A DNA stretch of 64,000 bases from an uncultured Fluviicola sp. (lineage in GTDB: Bacteria; Bacteroidota; Bacteroidia; Flavobacteriales; Crocinitomicaceae), in assembly GCF_946478805.1 (NCBI RefSeq), contig NZ_CAMLDC010000023.1, positions 1-64,000 on the forward strand, in the 5' to 3' direction. A program made the translations under genes and the position numbers. Shown piece by piece: positions 6,676 through 15,851 of this stretch. The notes under the pieces are model-generated. The model searched no databases, had not been told where the DNA came from, and saw only the letters and a program-made list of their open reading frames with translations. Positions within the stretch are counted from its first letter, which is position 1. Every line of letters begins with the position of its first letter.

Positions 6676-9058
6676 CTGAATCATTGTGGAGGGAAGGAAG
6701 TTTTTTACGCAAAGTAAGGAAAGTAGCCAACCCGACAACTGTGATAGAGCTCAAAGGCATAAGGATCGTCGCAACAAACGGTGTGAGTGCACCTGAAACA
6801 GCAAAACCGATTCCTGTAAGGTTATACATCAGCGAAAATGCAAAACTGATCTTCAGGTAGTTCTTTCCTTGATGAATGTAATCGATATATTCAGGTAGAT
6901 ATTGTAAGTGGTTTGCCTGCAAAATAGCATCCGATGAAGGAGTGAACCGAACCAGATTTTCCGATAAGGCCAATCCGACGAATGCACTGTTAAGCGCGCC
7001 GGCATCATTTAATCCGTCTCCAATCATTAACACCCGCTCTCCGGATGTTTGTAAGCGGTCAATGAATCTTTTTTTGTCCAGCGGACTTTGCTCAAAAAGA
7101 AATTCTGTGTTTTCAGGGAAGAAGGGACGGATTATTTTTAGGTCGCGTCCGGAATCTCCTGAAATAACGGACAATTGGTATTTTTCTCCTAATTGTTTGA
7201 TACAATCGGAAAGTCCGCTTCTTAAAGTGGATTGGAAGATGAATTTTCCCAGGACACCTTCATCGTTTGCCAGGTAGGAACAGGATTCGGTATGTCCTGA
7301 TTCATTGGTCCCCACAAAAATGGCAGATCCTAATTTTAATCCTTTCCCGGATATAATTCCCAATCCTGCATATTCAATTGGATTCAATCGGATTTCTCTG
7401 AAATGCATGGTTTGTTTAACCCAATTATGAATGGCGATTGCGTAGGGATGTGTCGCATGTTTGGTCATTCCATAGACTTCCTCTATTTGTTCCAGTGTCA
7501 GCGCTTCTCCCTGGTAAACCACATTTTTAGTGTCTTGTTCAGTCAAGGTTCCTGTTTTATCAAAAACAATCCGTGTGCATTGCTGGATCCGCTCAATAAT
7601 ATGCGTGTTTCTTAGATAGAAACCCTTCAGCCCCAGCTTTCGCATCATATTTCCATAGGTAAATGGAACGGATAAGGCCAATGCACAAGGACATGCCACA
7701 ATCAGAACTGCGGTGACAATTTCAGGGATTTGTCGGGGATCAATGAAAGCCCAAGCTATCGCAGCTCCTGTTGCAATAAAAAGTACTGCTGCAATGAAGT
7801 AACGGGAAATCCGATCTTGCCTGGATTGGAAAGTAATCGGTTTTTGCTTGGTGTTTTGTTCATTCCATAATTGTGTGAGGTCACTTCTGGAGCTGATTTT
7901 CAGAACTGATAGTTCCACGGATTCTCCACAGATTTTTCCTCCGGCGAAGATGAGGTCGCCCTCTTTCTTTTCAACCCAATCAGATTCTCCGGTTACAAAA
8001 CTATAGTCGATGGTTGCTTTTTCTGATAGCAAAACGCTGTCACATGGAATGATTTCTTCATTGCGGATTTGAATTTCGTCGCCGACAATTAATTCATCAA
8101 TCGGACAAAGGCTTGTTTTTGTTCCCTTTTTCCGGATTACTGCAATAGGGAAGTATGCTTTGAAATCACGTTCAAACGATAGCCATTGATACGTTTTTCC
8201 CTGGAACCATTTTCCGATGAGCAGAAAAAAGATAAAAGCAGCGAATGAATCCATGTACCCGGGACCTTCATTAGAAAAGATAGCATAACAGCTGCGGAAA
8301 TACAATGCGAGGATCCCGATTGCGATCGGGATGTCGAGATTCAGTGATCTGATTCGGATGGCACCGATTGCCGACAGGAAGAAATCCCGGGCAGAAAAGA
8401 ATAGAACCGGGAGAGAAACCACGAAAGACAAGTACGCACTCAAATCCCGGAATCCTTTATAAGTCTGATCGATTCCCAAATATTCCGGAAAGCTCCATAA
8501 CATGATACTTCCGAATGCAAATCCGGCAAATCCCAATTGGAAAAGAAGACGTTTGTTTATATTCGATTTTCGTGACTCCGCTTTGGTGAAATTTGGTTCA
8601 TATCCGATCTTGGTCAAAAGTGAAGCCAATTCTGATAAGGCAATTTTTGATTCGTCGACAATAATACTGCATTGTCTTTTGGGAAAATTGACAAGTGAAT
8701 GGAGGATTCCCGGATTCAGTTTGGATAAGTGTTCCAACAAATAAATACAACTTGCACAATGGATCTGGGGAAGGTGCAAGGTTATTTTCACGGTCGTTCC
8801 CTCTTGAAAATCAATGTAATCCTTCCTGATTGTCGGATCATCCAAAACTTCGAAAGTCTTTTTCGAAAGTTTATTTGGTTTGATCCCATTTACCGACTTA
8901 TCGGAATAGTATGCACCCAATTCGTGTTCTGAAAGCAATTGATAGACCTGTTTACAGGCATTGCAGCAGAAAATATGGTTATCATATCGGATTAGTTCAT
9001 GTGCTGCGGGTTCATGGCAATGAAAACAGATCAGTTCGCTTGTTTCTTCGGATATCAT
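6662..9058 (-). CDS. ccoI: Heavy-metal P1B-type ATPase, CcoI/FixI type (copper export for cbb3 oxidase)
   Basis: A 798-residue membrane copper-transporting ATPase. The N terminus has a Cys-rich metal-binding-like domain (CFHCHEP and CCNACKQ, residues 12-36) and then an HMA-type motif HCASC near residue 100. Eight or so membrane helices follow, including the copper signature CPC within ACPCALALS. The catalytic motifs are DKTGTLTE (phosphorylated Asp) and GDGLNDAGAL. CcoI homologues supply copper to the CuB site of cbb3 oxidase. Linkage to hemN (10-bp gap, same strand) and to the nearby cco operon supports this role over general copper detoxification by CopA. Confidence 0.9.
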   Translation of the reverse strand: MISEETSELICFHCHEPAAHELIRYDNHIFCCNACKQVYQLLSEHELGAYYSDKSVNGIKPNKLSKKTFEVLDDPTIRKDYIDFQEGTTVKITLHLPQIHCASCIYLLEHLSKLNPGILHSLVNFPKRQCSIIVDESKIALSELASLLTKIGYEPNFTKAESRKSNINKRLLFQLGFAGFAFGSIMLWSFPEYLGIDQTYKGFRDLSAYLSFVVSLPVLFFSARDFFLSAIGAIRIRSLNLDIPIAIGILALYFRSCYAIFSNEGPGYMDSFAAFIFFLLIGKWFQGKTYQWLSFERDFKAYFPIAVIRKKGTKTSLCPIDELIVGDEIQIRNEEIIPCDSVLLSEKATIDYSFVTGESDWVEKKEGDLIFAGGKICGESVELSVLKISSRSDLTQLWNEQNTKQKPITFQSRQDRISRYFIAAVLFIATGAAIAWAFIDPRQIPEIVTAVLIVACPCALALSVPFTYGNMMRKLGLKGFYLRNTHIIERIQQCTRIVFDKTGTLTEQDTKNVVYQGEALTLEQIEEVYGMTKHATHPYAIAIHNWVKQTMHFREIRLNPIEYAGLGIISGKGLKLGSAIFVGTNESGHTESCSYLANDEGVLGKFIFQSTLRSGLSDCIKQLGEKYQLSVISGDSGRDLKIIRPFFPENTEFLFEQSPLDKKRFIDRLQTSGERVLMIGDGLNDAGALNSAFVGLALSENLVRFTPSSDAILQANHLQYLPEYIDYIHQGKNYLKISFAFSLMYNLTGIGFAVSGALTPFVATILMPLSSITVVGLATFLTLRKKLPSLHNDSVTAE

Positions 9059-9068
9059 ATGCTTGAAC

Positions 9069-10424
9069 TTAGATGGTCATGCTGAAGGTTGGTTTTGAAA
9101 TGGGAGCGTTCAGATAAGGGTCAAACGCCATACAGACGTTTCGCACAAAAGGTTCCCCCATTTTTGTAACCTTGACTTTTCTTCCGGTTATTTCAACCAA
9201 TCCATCCTCAATCATAGGAATCAGTTGTTGGGTCATTTTTTCGAACTCCATGTGGCTATCTGTTGGTATCTCAGTTTCAAACTGACACATTAGTTCATTG
9301 ATATGTTTTCGTATTTCGAGATCCTGAGCTGATAACAAATGTCCTTTCTCCCAGGCATTGTCATTTTCTTCGATTCGTTTCTGATAGCTTTTCAAATCCT
9401 TTTCATTTTGAGCATACCCGAACCAAGTGTCTGAAATAGCTGACATTCCTAATCCGATTAAAACCTTGGTGTTATTGGTTGTGTACCCCATGAAATTTCG
9501 ATGTAATATTCCTGAAGAATGTGCTTTTGCCAATTCATCTTCCGGAAGTGCAAAGTGGTCCATTGCAATTTCCAGATAACCTGCTTCCAGGAAAAGTTCT
9601 TTTGCCATTTCATACAGAGCCCGTTTTTCTTCCGGAGTAGGTAAGTCATTTTCATCGTATCCCCGCTGACCGGTTCCTTTCACCCAAGGAACATGAGCGT
9701 AAGAGTAAAGTGAAAGACGATCGGGTTTGAATTCAATGGTTTGTCTGACCGTTTTTTCAAAGCCTGACAACGTTTGTTTAGGCAATCCAAATACCAGATC
9801 ATGCGAAATACTCGTATATCCTGATTGCTTAGCTTCCTGATGGCATTTTGAAACTTGTTCAAGGGATTGAATGCGGTGAATTGCTTGTTGAACCAAATGA
9901 TCGTAATCCTGGATTCCAAAACTGACCCGTCGGAACCCCGATTGGTATAAAACATCCAAATGAGCACTTGAAGTGGAATTAGGGTGTGCTTCAAAACCCA
10001 TTTCAGCATTCGGAGAAAGGGGAAAGTAACTTATCAGGCCATCAATGAGTCGCTTGAGCTCGTTTGGAGCAAAGAAGGTAGGAGTTCCGCCACCTAAATG
10101 AATTTCAGCAATTGAAGTATTCGCTGCAAGATGACTGGCGATGAATTTCCATTCTTTCAGGACAGAATCAATGTATCCATGTTCAACCGAATGATTGGTT
10201 GTAATGTATTTGTGACAGCCGCAGAATGTACAAAGTGATTCACAATAGGGCAGATGGACATAAATTGAAATAGCTGTTCCATCCGGTAATTGTTGTCCTT
10301 TCCTGATCGTTTCAATCCAGTCGGACTTTTCCCAGTGGTTGATTTTCCAAAATGGAACCGGTGGATAGGAAGTGTATCTTGGTCCCTGCTGATTGTATTT
10401 TTGAATCAAGGCTTTAGCATTCAT
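9069..10424 (-). CDS. hemN: Oxygen-independent coproporphyrinogen III oxidase
   Basis: A 451-residue radical SAM enzyme that converts coproporphyrinogen III to protoporphyrinogen IX without O2. The radical SAM cluster motif is CESLCTFCGC near residue 60. The GGGTPTF motif and typical N-terminal motif GPRYTSYPP are present, as is a HemN C-terminal domain. An open frame extends upstream to 10790, but it runs through the divergent regulator gene; the ATG at 10424 gives the normal family length. A TACCTTTG element and an FNR-like box lie upstream on this strand. It is the first gene of the hemN-ccoI unit and provides haem under low oxygen, when the cbb3 oxidase works. Confidence 0.93.
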   Translation of the reverse strand: MNAKALIQKYNQQGPRYTSYPPVPFWKINHWEKSDWIETIRKGQQLPDGTAISIYVHLPYCESLCTFCGCHKYITTNHSVEHGYIDSVLKEWKFIASHLAANTSIAEIHLGGGTPTFFAPNELKRLIDGLISYFPLSPNAEMGFEAHPNSTSSAHLDVLYQSGFRRVSFGIQDYDHLVQQAIHRIQSLEQVSKCHQEAKQSGYTSISHDLVFGLPKQTLSGFEKTVRQTIEFKPDRLSLYSYAHVPWVKGTGQRGYDENDLPTPEEKRALYEMAKELFLEAGYLEIAMDHFALPEDELAKAHSSGILHRNFMGYTTNNTKVLIGLGMSAISDTWFGYAQNEKDLKSYQKRIEENDNAWEKGHLLSAQDLEIRKHINELMCQFETEIPTDSHMEFEKMTQQLIPMIEDGLVEITGRKVKVTKMGEPFVRNVCMAFDPYLNAPISKPTFSMTI

Positions 10425-10442
10425 TCCATTCTTTGATTTTGA

Positions 10443-10450
10443 CAAAGGTA
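10443..10450 (-). promoter_or_regulatory. -7 promoter element of hemN
   Basis: Read on the minus strand this is TACCTTTG, a full match to TAnnTTTG. Its final G is 36.5 bp from the centre of the FNR-like box at 10474-10485. The predicted transcription start is near 10438, which puts the box near position -41.5 and leaves a leader of about 14 bases. Confidence 0.65.
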
Positions 10451-10473
10451 GAGAGCTGATTTTCTTGAAAAAA

Positions 10474-10485
10474 TGATGTGCATCA
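10474..10485. promoter_or_regulatory. FNR-like operator in the hemN/fnr divergent region
   Basis: TGAT-GTGC-ATCA has both half-sites of the FNR/Crp core intact, and the inner bases also pair (TGATG/CATCA). It lies in the 123-bp gap between hemN and the divergent Crp/Fnr regulator and could serve both promoters, giving autoregulation. Confidence 0.7.
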
Positions 10486-10511
10486 CCTTTCAGGGAATCG
10501 ATGAAAAAGAG

Positions 10512-10519
10512 TACTTTTG
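10512..10519 (+). promoter_or_regulatory. -7 promoter element of the Crp/Fnr regulator gene
   Basis: TACTTTTG matches TAnnTTTG and ends 28 bp before the ATG at 10548. The FNR-like box centre is 39.5 bp upstream of its final G, three bases further than at hemN. Confidence 0.55.
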
Positions 10520-10547
10520 TTACTTGAATTAAGGATAAACTAATCTG

Positions 10548-11243
10548 ATGGTAGAAAAGTCGCATAAGCATGTAAATTGCGAAGCGTGTGCAGTTCGGTC
10601 GAACAGTATGTTTGCACATTTGAGTGAGCTCGATGTGAAAGACCTGGATCATCATAAATCCTGTCAGTTTTACAAAAAAAATCAAACCATTTTCGTAGAA
10701 GGGAGCTTTCCGAGAGGAGTCTATTGCGTGAATCACGGCAAAGTGAAAATCTATGCTTTGGGGGATGAGGGAAAGGAGCAGATCGTGCACATTGCCAAGG
10801 CTGGAGAAGTGATTGGTTTCCGGGCAATGTTAAGTGGAGATCCGTATAAATTATCTGCATCCACATTGGAGGATTCCAATATTTGTTTTGTCGCCAAAGA
10901 TGATTTTTTAAACATGCTGGATACACATGCCAGTTTAAGGAATTCCCTGATCAAGGAATTGTCCAAAGAATTAGGGGAACGCGCTATTTTTATCACCAAC
11001 CTCGCTCAAAAAACAGTACGTGAACGCCTGGCTTATTCCCTTATGATCCTGGCAGATATTTACGACGATGAACCTATCAATCTATCCAGGGAGGATTTAG
11101 CCAACTTTGTCGGTACAGCAACGGAAACATTGATCCGATTACTTAAAGAACTCAAGGAAGAGGGTTTGATCGATACACAAACACGAAAAATCTTTATTGT
11201 CAAAAAAGAAGAGCTTCTTCAATTGGCTGGTGGAAACCGTTAA
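10548..11243 (+). CDS. Crp/Fnr family transcriptional regulator
   Basis: The 231-residue protein has a cyclic-nucleotide-binding-like sensor domain (about 20-140) and a dimerisation helix. Its C-terminal winged helix (about 160-220) contains the recognition helix in LANFVGTATETLIRLLKEL. An N-terminal CxxC pair (Cys11 and Cys14, in NCEACAVR) resembles the FNR cluster start. However, the position of the third FNR cysteine (CX2CX5C) is Ser20. Other cysteines occur at 39 and later, so oxygen sensing through a 4Fe-4S cluster is possible but unproven. Its location opposite hemN and close to cbb3 genes makes it the likely oxygen-responsive regulator of this block. Its end overlaps the convergent lipoprotein gene by 4 bp. 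Confidence 0.9.
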   Translation: MVEKSHKHVNCEACAVRSNSMFAHLSELDVKDLDHHKSCQFYKKNQTIFVEGSFPRGVYCVNHGKVKIYALGDEGKEQIVHIAKAGEVIGFRAMLSGDPYKLSASTLEDSNICFVAKDDFLNMLDTHASLRNSLIKELSKELGERAIFITNLAQKTVRERLAYSLMILADIYDDEPINLSREDLANFVGTATETLIRLLKELKEEGLIDTQTRKIFIVKKEELLQLAGGNR

Positions 11244-13207
11244 CGGTATTTCAATTCCTCTTTTATGTGTTTCAGAATATCTAATGTCCAACTCAGGTTC
11301 CTGGTGTTTAGCGGGTTATCGCATAAGGTGTTTACTTTGTCTTTCAGAGATAGAATGACTTTTTTATCTAATGCTGATTCAATTCCCGGATCGGTTGATC
11401 CTGTTGTCGGGCGTCTGTAATATACTTCAAAAATGATTTTCAGCCTTTCCGCATCTTTTTCGGAGCAGATTTTTTGATTGTCAACGGATTCGATTGATTC
11501 CAGTGCTTTTCCTGCATAACTATCCATGAAAATCTGAGCTTTCTTTTGGTCCATAGTCCATAATGCAGCGGTGTATGCTTGAATGAATTCATAATCGTTT
11601 CTATCCAGGTATTTTTGAATATTGATCTGTTTTATAAAGAGCTGGAAAACGGATTTATTCGCTTCAATCTGATCTTGTTCCAAATAAGCCCAATCAAATA
11701 ATCTGGAGCAGAGGATGTTTTCGGTGAGTAGGTGGTTTGAAGAATTGTAATTGATCCGGTTGGCGCGAATCGCTTGATCCAAATAAGAAACGGTTTGTTT
11801 ATCGGAGAATCGGTCAATTTCAGCGGATGTCAGTTCATAAATCAGATTTCGTTTTACCAAATGATTCTTTAATGGAGAATTGAAAAAAGAAGCTGGAGAG
11901 GAAGAATAAAAAGTGCGATCCTCGTTGGCATAAATCAGATCGAAAAAGCAAATGTCAACTCCAAGCAGATAACCTTGATTCACAGCAAAATTTACAGGGG
12001 TTCCTTGAATATTCAGTTTGAATTTGTTAGAGGATTTTGGCATGTCTTCCCATGTCTGCATTTCGTCGACCTTATCCGGGTTAGGAGTTTTGCTCAATTT
12101 TAATTCATTCATCCATTCCTCGTAAGTAATCGCTTTTTCCGCTGTGTTCATGATAACATAGGAACGTGAATAGAATTCATATTCCTTGGTTGAAAGAGTG
12201 GATTTGATGGAAGTAGTGTTCTTAATAAAGTCGAAATACCAGGGAGCTTGAAGCAATGAATAGTTGATTACAATCACATCTTTGCGGTAATTCAAAACTT
12301 CCTGGACATACCAAAGCGGAAAGGTGTCCGAATCACCGGAAGTGATTAAAACCCCATTTTCAGCGCAATTGACCAAGAGTTCCTTTGCGTATTCAATGGC
12401 GCCATTTTCATAATGAGCAGTTTTCAGCATTCCCTTTGCCAATTCGGTTTCTTTCACTGAGCTCAGAATATGATAGTAATTCATGATATCGTGGTTGATC
12501 TTGAGACTCAGATTATCAAAAATGATGGTTTTATATGCCGGATACTGCTTTTCGATTTTTCTGTAACACGCCAGACTTTTTTCAGCCAATTTCAAAAAAG
12601 AGGAAATCCTGCTTTCAGCTATTTTTTCATATCCGGGATTCGATAAATCTTTTGTAGCTGTGATTTCAATACCTGTCTGATTCGGATGAATGTAATCACA
12701 AGCTTCGTTTGAGTAAGCTCTTGCAAGCATTTCGAGTTCTTTTGAACTGAGATCTTCTTGGTCATTCAATAATTCTATCAGTTCACTTGTAAAGTTAGGA
12801 TAACCATATAGGTAGCTTAAATTGAATTGCTGTTCTTGAAATCGGACAGATTCCAATCCGCCGGTATAAGGTTCACTACTGTAAGATCCGGATAAATATT
12901 CATCGATTTGAAGCGTCAGATATTTCTTGGATTCAGCACTCCATGCCTTTACGAATTTGGGAGCCTGAAATTTATTTTCCTTGTATGGAGTTATCTTCAG
13001 GTAATATCCATCTGCAGTTTTCGCTAATCCAAACTGGCAGCCTTCTCCCGGAGAAGTGATCTGCTTGTTGACGTGGGTGTAAATTTCTTCGAAAGTTGGG
13101 AATTGGGTTTCTCTCAATTTTCTTAAAGTGTCATTGTACGCACTTTGACAACTTGTTGAAGTAAATAAAATGGATAAACCAATGAGTAGTTGAAGAGTCG
13201 ATTTCAT
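11240..13207 (-). CDS. Lipoprotein of unknown function with a DUF2723/GT117-like soluble segment
   Basis: A 655-residue protein beginning with a hydrophobic signal and a probable lipobox cysteine at residue 20 (TSTSC). No transmembrane segments follow. Around residues 290-325 the segment GDSDTFPLWYVQEVLNYRKD and the following VIVINYSLL closely resemble a conserved motif in the C-terminal part of Bacteroidota DUF2723 (glycosyltransferase 117) membrane proteins, but the membrane domain of that family is absent. I cannot assign an activity. It is transcribed away from pepT, with 166 bp of shared upstream region that contains an inverted repeat. Confidence 0.8.
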   Translation of the reverse strand: MKSTLQLLIGLSILFTSTSCQSAYNDTLRKLRETQFPTFEEIYTHVNKQITSPGEGCQFGLAKTADGYYLKITPYKENKFQAPKFVKAWSAESKKYLTLQIDEYLSGSYSSEPYTGGLESVRFQEQQFNLSYLYGYPNFTSELIELLNDQEDLSSKELEMLARAYSNEACDYIHPNQTGIEITATKDLSNPGYEKIAESRISSFLKLAEKSLACYRKIEKQYPAYKTIIFDNLSLKINHDIMNYYHILSSVKETELAKGMLKTAHYENGAIEYAKELLVNCAENGVLITSGDSDTFPLWYVQEVLNYRKDVIVINYSLLQAPWYFDFIKNTTSIKSTLSTKEYEFYSRSYVIMNTAEKAITYEEWMNELKLSKTPNPDKVDEMQTWEDMPKSSNKFKLNIQGTPVNFAVNQGYLLGVDICFFDLIYANEDRTFYSSSPASFFNSPLKNHLVKRNLIYELTSAEIDRFSDKQTVSYLDQAIRANRINYNSSNHLLTENILCSRLFDWAYLEQDQIEANKSVFQLFIKQINIQKYLDRNDYEFIQAYTAALWTMDQKKAQIFMDSYAGKALESIESVDNQKICSEKDAERLKIIFEVYYRRPTTGSTDPGIESALDKKVILSLKDKVNTLCDNPLNTRNLSWTLDILKHIKEELKYR

Positions 13208-13289
13208 ACAATTCGTTTGGCTAAAATTACTAAGAATGATGAAAGAACAAAATAGAATTGTATGCAGATTAAAGACTTAATATCAGAGA

Positions 13290-13326
13290 TATAGGATAGA
13301 ATCCTAGCTAAAGTATCCATCCTATA
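13290..13326. repeat. Inverted repeat in the divergent region before pepT
   Basis: TATAGGAT (13290-13297) and ATCCTATA (13319-13326) are perfect 8-bp inverted arms. A shorter nested dyad, TAGGAT-AGA-ATCCTA, lies at the left arm. It could be an operator for either divergent gene. No -7 element could be placed with confidence. Confidence 0.55.
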
Positions 13327-13373
13327 GTCTTGAGTCTTAAAAATCTCCTAATTTTAGAAAAAATTGTATTCAA

Positions 13374-14618
13374 ATGAAAAACGCCCCATATTCGGTAGAA
13401 GAACGCTTTGTTCGCTACGTGCAAATCGATACGACAGCAGATCCAAACTCAACTTCCTTTCCTTCCAGTGAAAAGCAAAAGGATCTTTCCCATTTATTGG
13501 TAAAAGAGTTGAAAGCATTGGGAATCGAAGATGCTGAAGCTGATCAGTGGGGGTATGTTTACGCTACAATTCCTGCTACTTCCGGGAAAGCGAATATTCC
13601 AACGATTTGTTTTTGTTCACACATGGATACCGCACCCGATTGTTCAGGAACAAATGTGAAACCGATTATTCACCGCAGTTATACCGGAGCTCCGATTACA
13701 CTTCCGGATGATCCGACACAAGTTATCATGACAGAGAAACATCCGTATTTGAAGGAAAAAATCGGTGATGACTTGGTTACCGCTTCAGGATTGACACTTT
13801 TGGGAGCTGATGATAAGGCAGGCGTTGCCATTATCATGGATCTGGCAGAACAATTAATGAAAAAGAAAGAAATTCCCCACGGAAAAATCCGCATTCTGTT
13901 CACTCCTGATGAAGAAGTTGGAAGAGGAGTAGAGCAGTTGGATATGCAAAAACTGGGTGCTGACTATGGATATACCCTGGATTCTGCGGAATTGGGATCA
14001 ATTGAAGATGAATCCTTTTCAGCGGACGCAATGACTTTTGTCATTACAGGTGTAAGTGCACATCCTGGATACGCAAAAGGAAAAATGGTTCATGCAATGA
14101 AAGTTGCAGGTGCTTTTATTGATGCTTTGCCAAAGGATGAATGGTCTCCGGAGAGTACAAGAGACCGGGAAGGATTTGTTCACCCGACAGCTATTTCCGG
14201 AGGTTTGGAAGAAGTGACAGTGAGTTTTATTATCCGTGATCACGTGACAGCTAAATTGTCAGAATACGAAACGCGTTTGGAAGAGATTCTGAAAGAAATT
14301 ATTGCCCAGTTTCCGGGTGCAACTTATACATCAAAAGTTACAGAACAATACCGGAACATGAAAGAGATCATCAAGGATGTTCCTTTTGTGACGGATTATG
14401 CAATAGAAGCGATGAAGAATGCCGGGATTACGCCAAAACCGGCAATCATCAGAGGAGGAACAGATGGTTCGCGTATGTCATTCATGGGCTTACCTTGCCC
14501 GAATATTTTTACAGGTGAAATGGCAATTCACAGCCGACATGAGTACGTGAGCATCCAGGATATGCAAAAAGCAGTGGACACTTTGGTGGAATTGGTGCAG
14601 ATTTGGGAAAAACACTAA
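13374..14618 (+). CDS. pepT: Peptidase T (tripeptide aminopeptidase, M20B)
   Basis: A 414-residue cytoplasmic di-zinc peptidase that removes the N-terminal residue from tripeptides. Metal and catalytic motifs of the family are visible: HMDTAPD near residue 84, GADDKAGVA (bridging Asp), DEEVGRG (catalytic Glu and metal Glu) and a C-terminal HSRHEYV histidine. The RGGTDGSRMS segment of the dimerisation/substrate region is present. Length matches characterised PepT. It is followed 33 bp later by an aminotransferase and then aroK on the same strand. Confidence 0.95.
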   Translation: MKNAPYSVEERFVRYVQIDTTADPNSTSFPSSEKQKDLSHLLVKELKALGIEDAEADQWGYVYATIPATSGKANIPTICFCSHMDTAPDCSGTNVKPIIHRSYTGAPITLPDDPTQVIMTEKHPYLKEKIGDDLVTASGLTLLGADDKAGVAIIMDLAEQLMKKKEIPHGKIRILFTPDEEVGRGVEQLDMQKLGADYGYTLDSAELGSIEDESFSADAMTFVITGVSAHPGYAKGKMVHAMKVAGAFIDALPKDEWSPESTRDREGFVHPTAISGGLEEVTVSFIIRDHVTAKLSEYETRLEEILKEIIAQFPGATYTSKVTEQYRNMKEIIKDVPFVTDYAIEAMKNAGITPKPAIIRGGTDGSRMSFMGLPCPNIFTGEMAIHSRHEYVSIQDMQKAVDTLVELVQIWEKH

Positions 14619-14651
14619 GGGAATACAAAATTTAGAATTCAAAAGTAGGGA

Positions 14652-15836
14652 ATGACGATGGAGGAAAATGGCGTTTACAGTAATTTAAAAGAAGCCTTTC
14701 TGCTTCGCGCAGATATTGCATTCTTGAATTTCGGTTCTTTTGGGGCTTGCCCAATACCGATTTTTAATGAATATCAGCGTTTTCAGCGTGAATTGGAATA
14801 TGAACCTGTTCAATTCATTGTGAATACAGGACCTGCTTATCTTAAAGAGAGCCGGATTCGCCTGGGTGAATATGTGTCATGTCATTCGGATGACCTGGTA
14901 TTTGTTCCGAATCCAACTTATGCAGTGAATATCGTTGCCCGTTCATTGGATTTAAAACCCGGAGATGAGGTGTTAAGCACGGACATTGAGTATGGAGCTT
15001 GTGATAGAACCTGGGATTTTTACTGCGAGGAGAAAGGAGCAAAGTATGTCAGACAGGCAATCTCCTTACCCTTGACTTCAAAAGAAGCGTTTTTAAATGA
15101 TTTTTGGAAAGGGTTCAGCGACAAAACACGATTGGTGTTTATTTCACAAATAACTTCAGCTACGGGGCTTATTCTGCCTGTAGAAGAGATTTGTATCGAA
15201 GCTAAGAAAAGAGGATTAATGGTTTTCATCGACGGGGCACATGTTCCGGGACAGATTCATTTGAACTTAACGGAGTTGAATCCGGATTTCTACACGGGAG
15301 CATGTCATAAATGGATGTTGACACCCAAAGGTTCGAGCTTCCTGTATGTTAAAAGAGAGCTTCAGCAAGCATTGGATCCGTTGGTTGTGAGTTGGGGTTA
15401 TAAAGCAGATTTTCCAAGTAATTCGCAGTTTTTGGATTATCATCAGTTCAATGGGACACGTGATTTTTCTGCATACCTGACAATTCCGAAAGCTATTGAT
15501 TTCATGAAATGGAATGATTGGTGGGGAGTAGCAGAAGGTTGCCGGAAAATAGTGCAGAAATGGCTCCCCCGATTATGTGATTCGGTTGATTCCAAACCGT
15601 TGGCTCCGGTTACAGATGAATTCATTGGTCAATTGGGAAGTATTCCTGTTCGCTGTGAAAACCCGATTGAATTGAAGAATATCCTTTATTCCGAATATAA
15701 GATCGAGATTCCGGTAATGGTTCAAAATGGGCAAACATATGTTCGATTTTCCATCAATGCTTTCAATTCAGAAGAAGATCTGATCAGACTGGAAAAGGCA
15801 CTTAAAGACTTGAAAGTAAGAAGATTGATTCACTAA
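14652..15836 (+). CDS. Class V PLP-dependent aminotransferase (isopenicillin-N-epimerase-like)
   Basis: A 394-residue fold-type I PLP enzyme of the class V group (cysteine desulfurase, CefD and kynureninase relatives). Visible are the Asp-containing motif VFIDGAHVPGQ, the Schiff-base lysine in GACHKWMLTPKG (about residue 220) and a class-typical N-terminal segment LNFGSFGACP. There is no cysteine-desulfurase active-site loop, so amine or amino-acid chemistry resembling CefD-type enzymes is more likely. The substrate is unknown. It lies between pepT and aroK with short gaps. Confidence 0.85.
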   Translation: MTMEENGVYSNLKEAFLLRADIAFLNFGSFGACPIPIFNEYQRFQRELEYEPVQFIVNTGPAYLKESRIRLGEYVSCHSDDLVFVPNPTYAVNIVARSLDLKPGDEVLSTDIEYGACDRTWDFYCEEKGAKYVRQAISLPLTSKEAFLNDFWKGFSDKTRLVFISQITSATGLILPVEEICIEAKKRGLMVFIDGAHVPGQIHLNLTELNPDFYTGACHKWMLTPKGSSFLYVKRELQQALDPLVVSWGYKADFPSNSQFLDYHQFNGTRDFSAYLTIPKAIDFMKWNDWWGVAEGCRKIVQKWLPRLCDSVDSKPLAPVTDEFIGQLGSIPVRCENPIELKNILYSEYKIEIPVMVQNGQTYVRFSINAFNSEEDLIRLEKALKDLKVRRLIH

Positions 15837-15851
15837 ATTTTACCGCAAAGA

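Noticed and set aside
8313..8332. Palindrome ATCCCGAT-TGCG-ATCGGGAT, same arms as the intergenic palindrome at 43430
   Set aside because: It lies inside ccoI and encodes the conserved DIPIAIGI transport-ATPase segment; the symmetry is explained by codon choice.
10425..10790. 122-residue N-terminal extension of HemN
   Set aside because: It runs through the divergent Crp/Fnr gene and the promoter region; the ATG at 10424 gives normal length.
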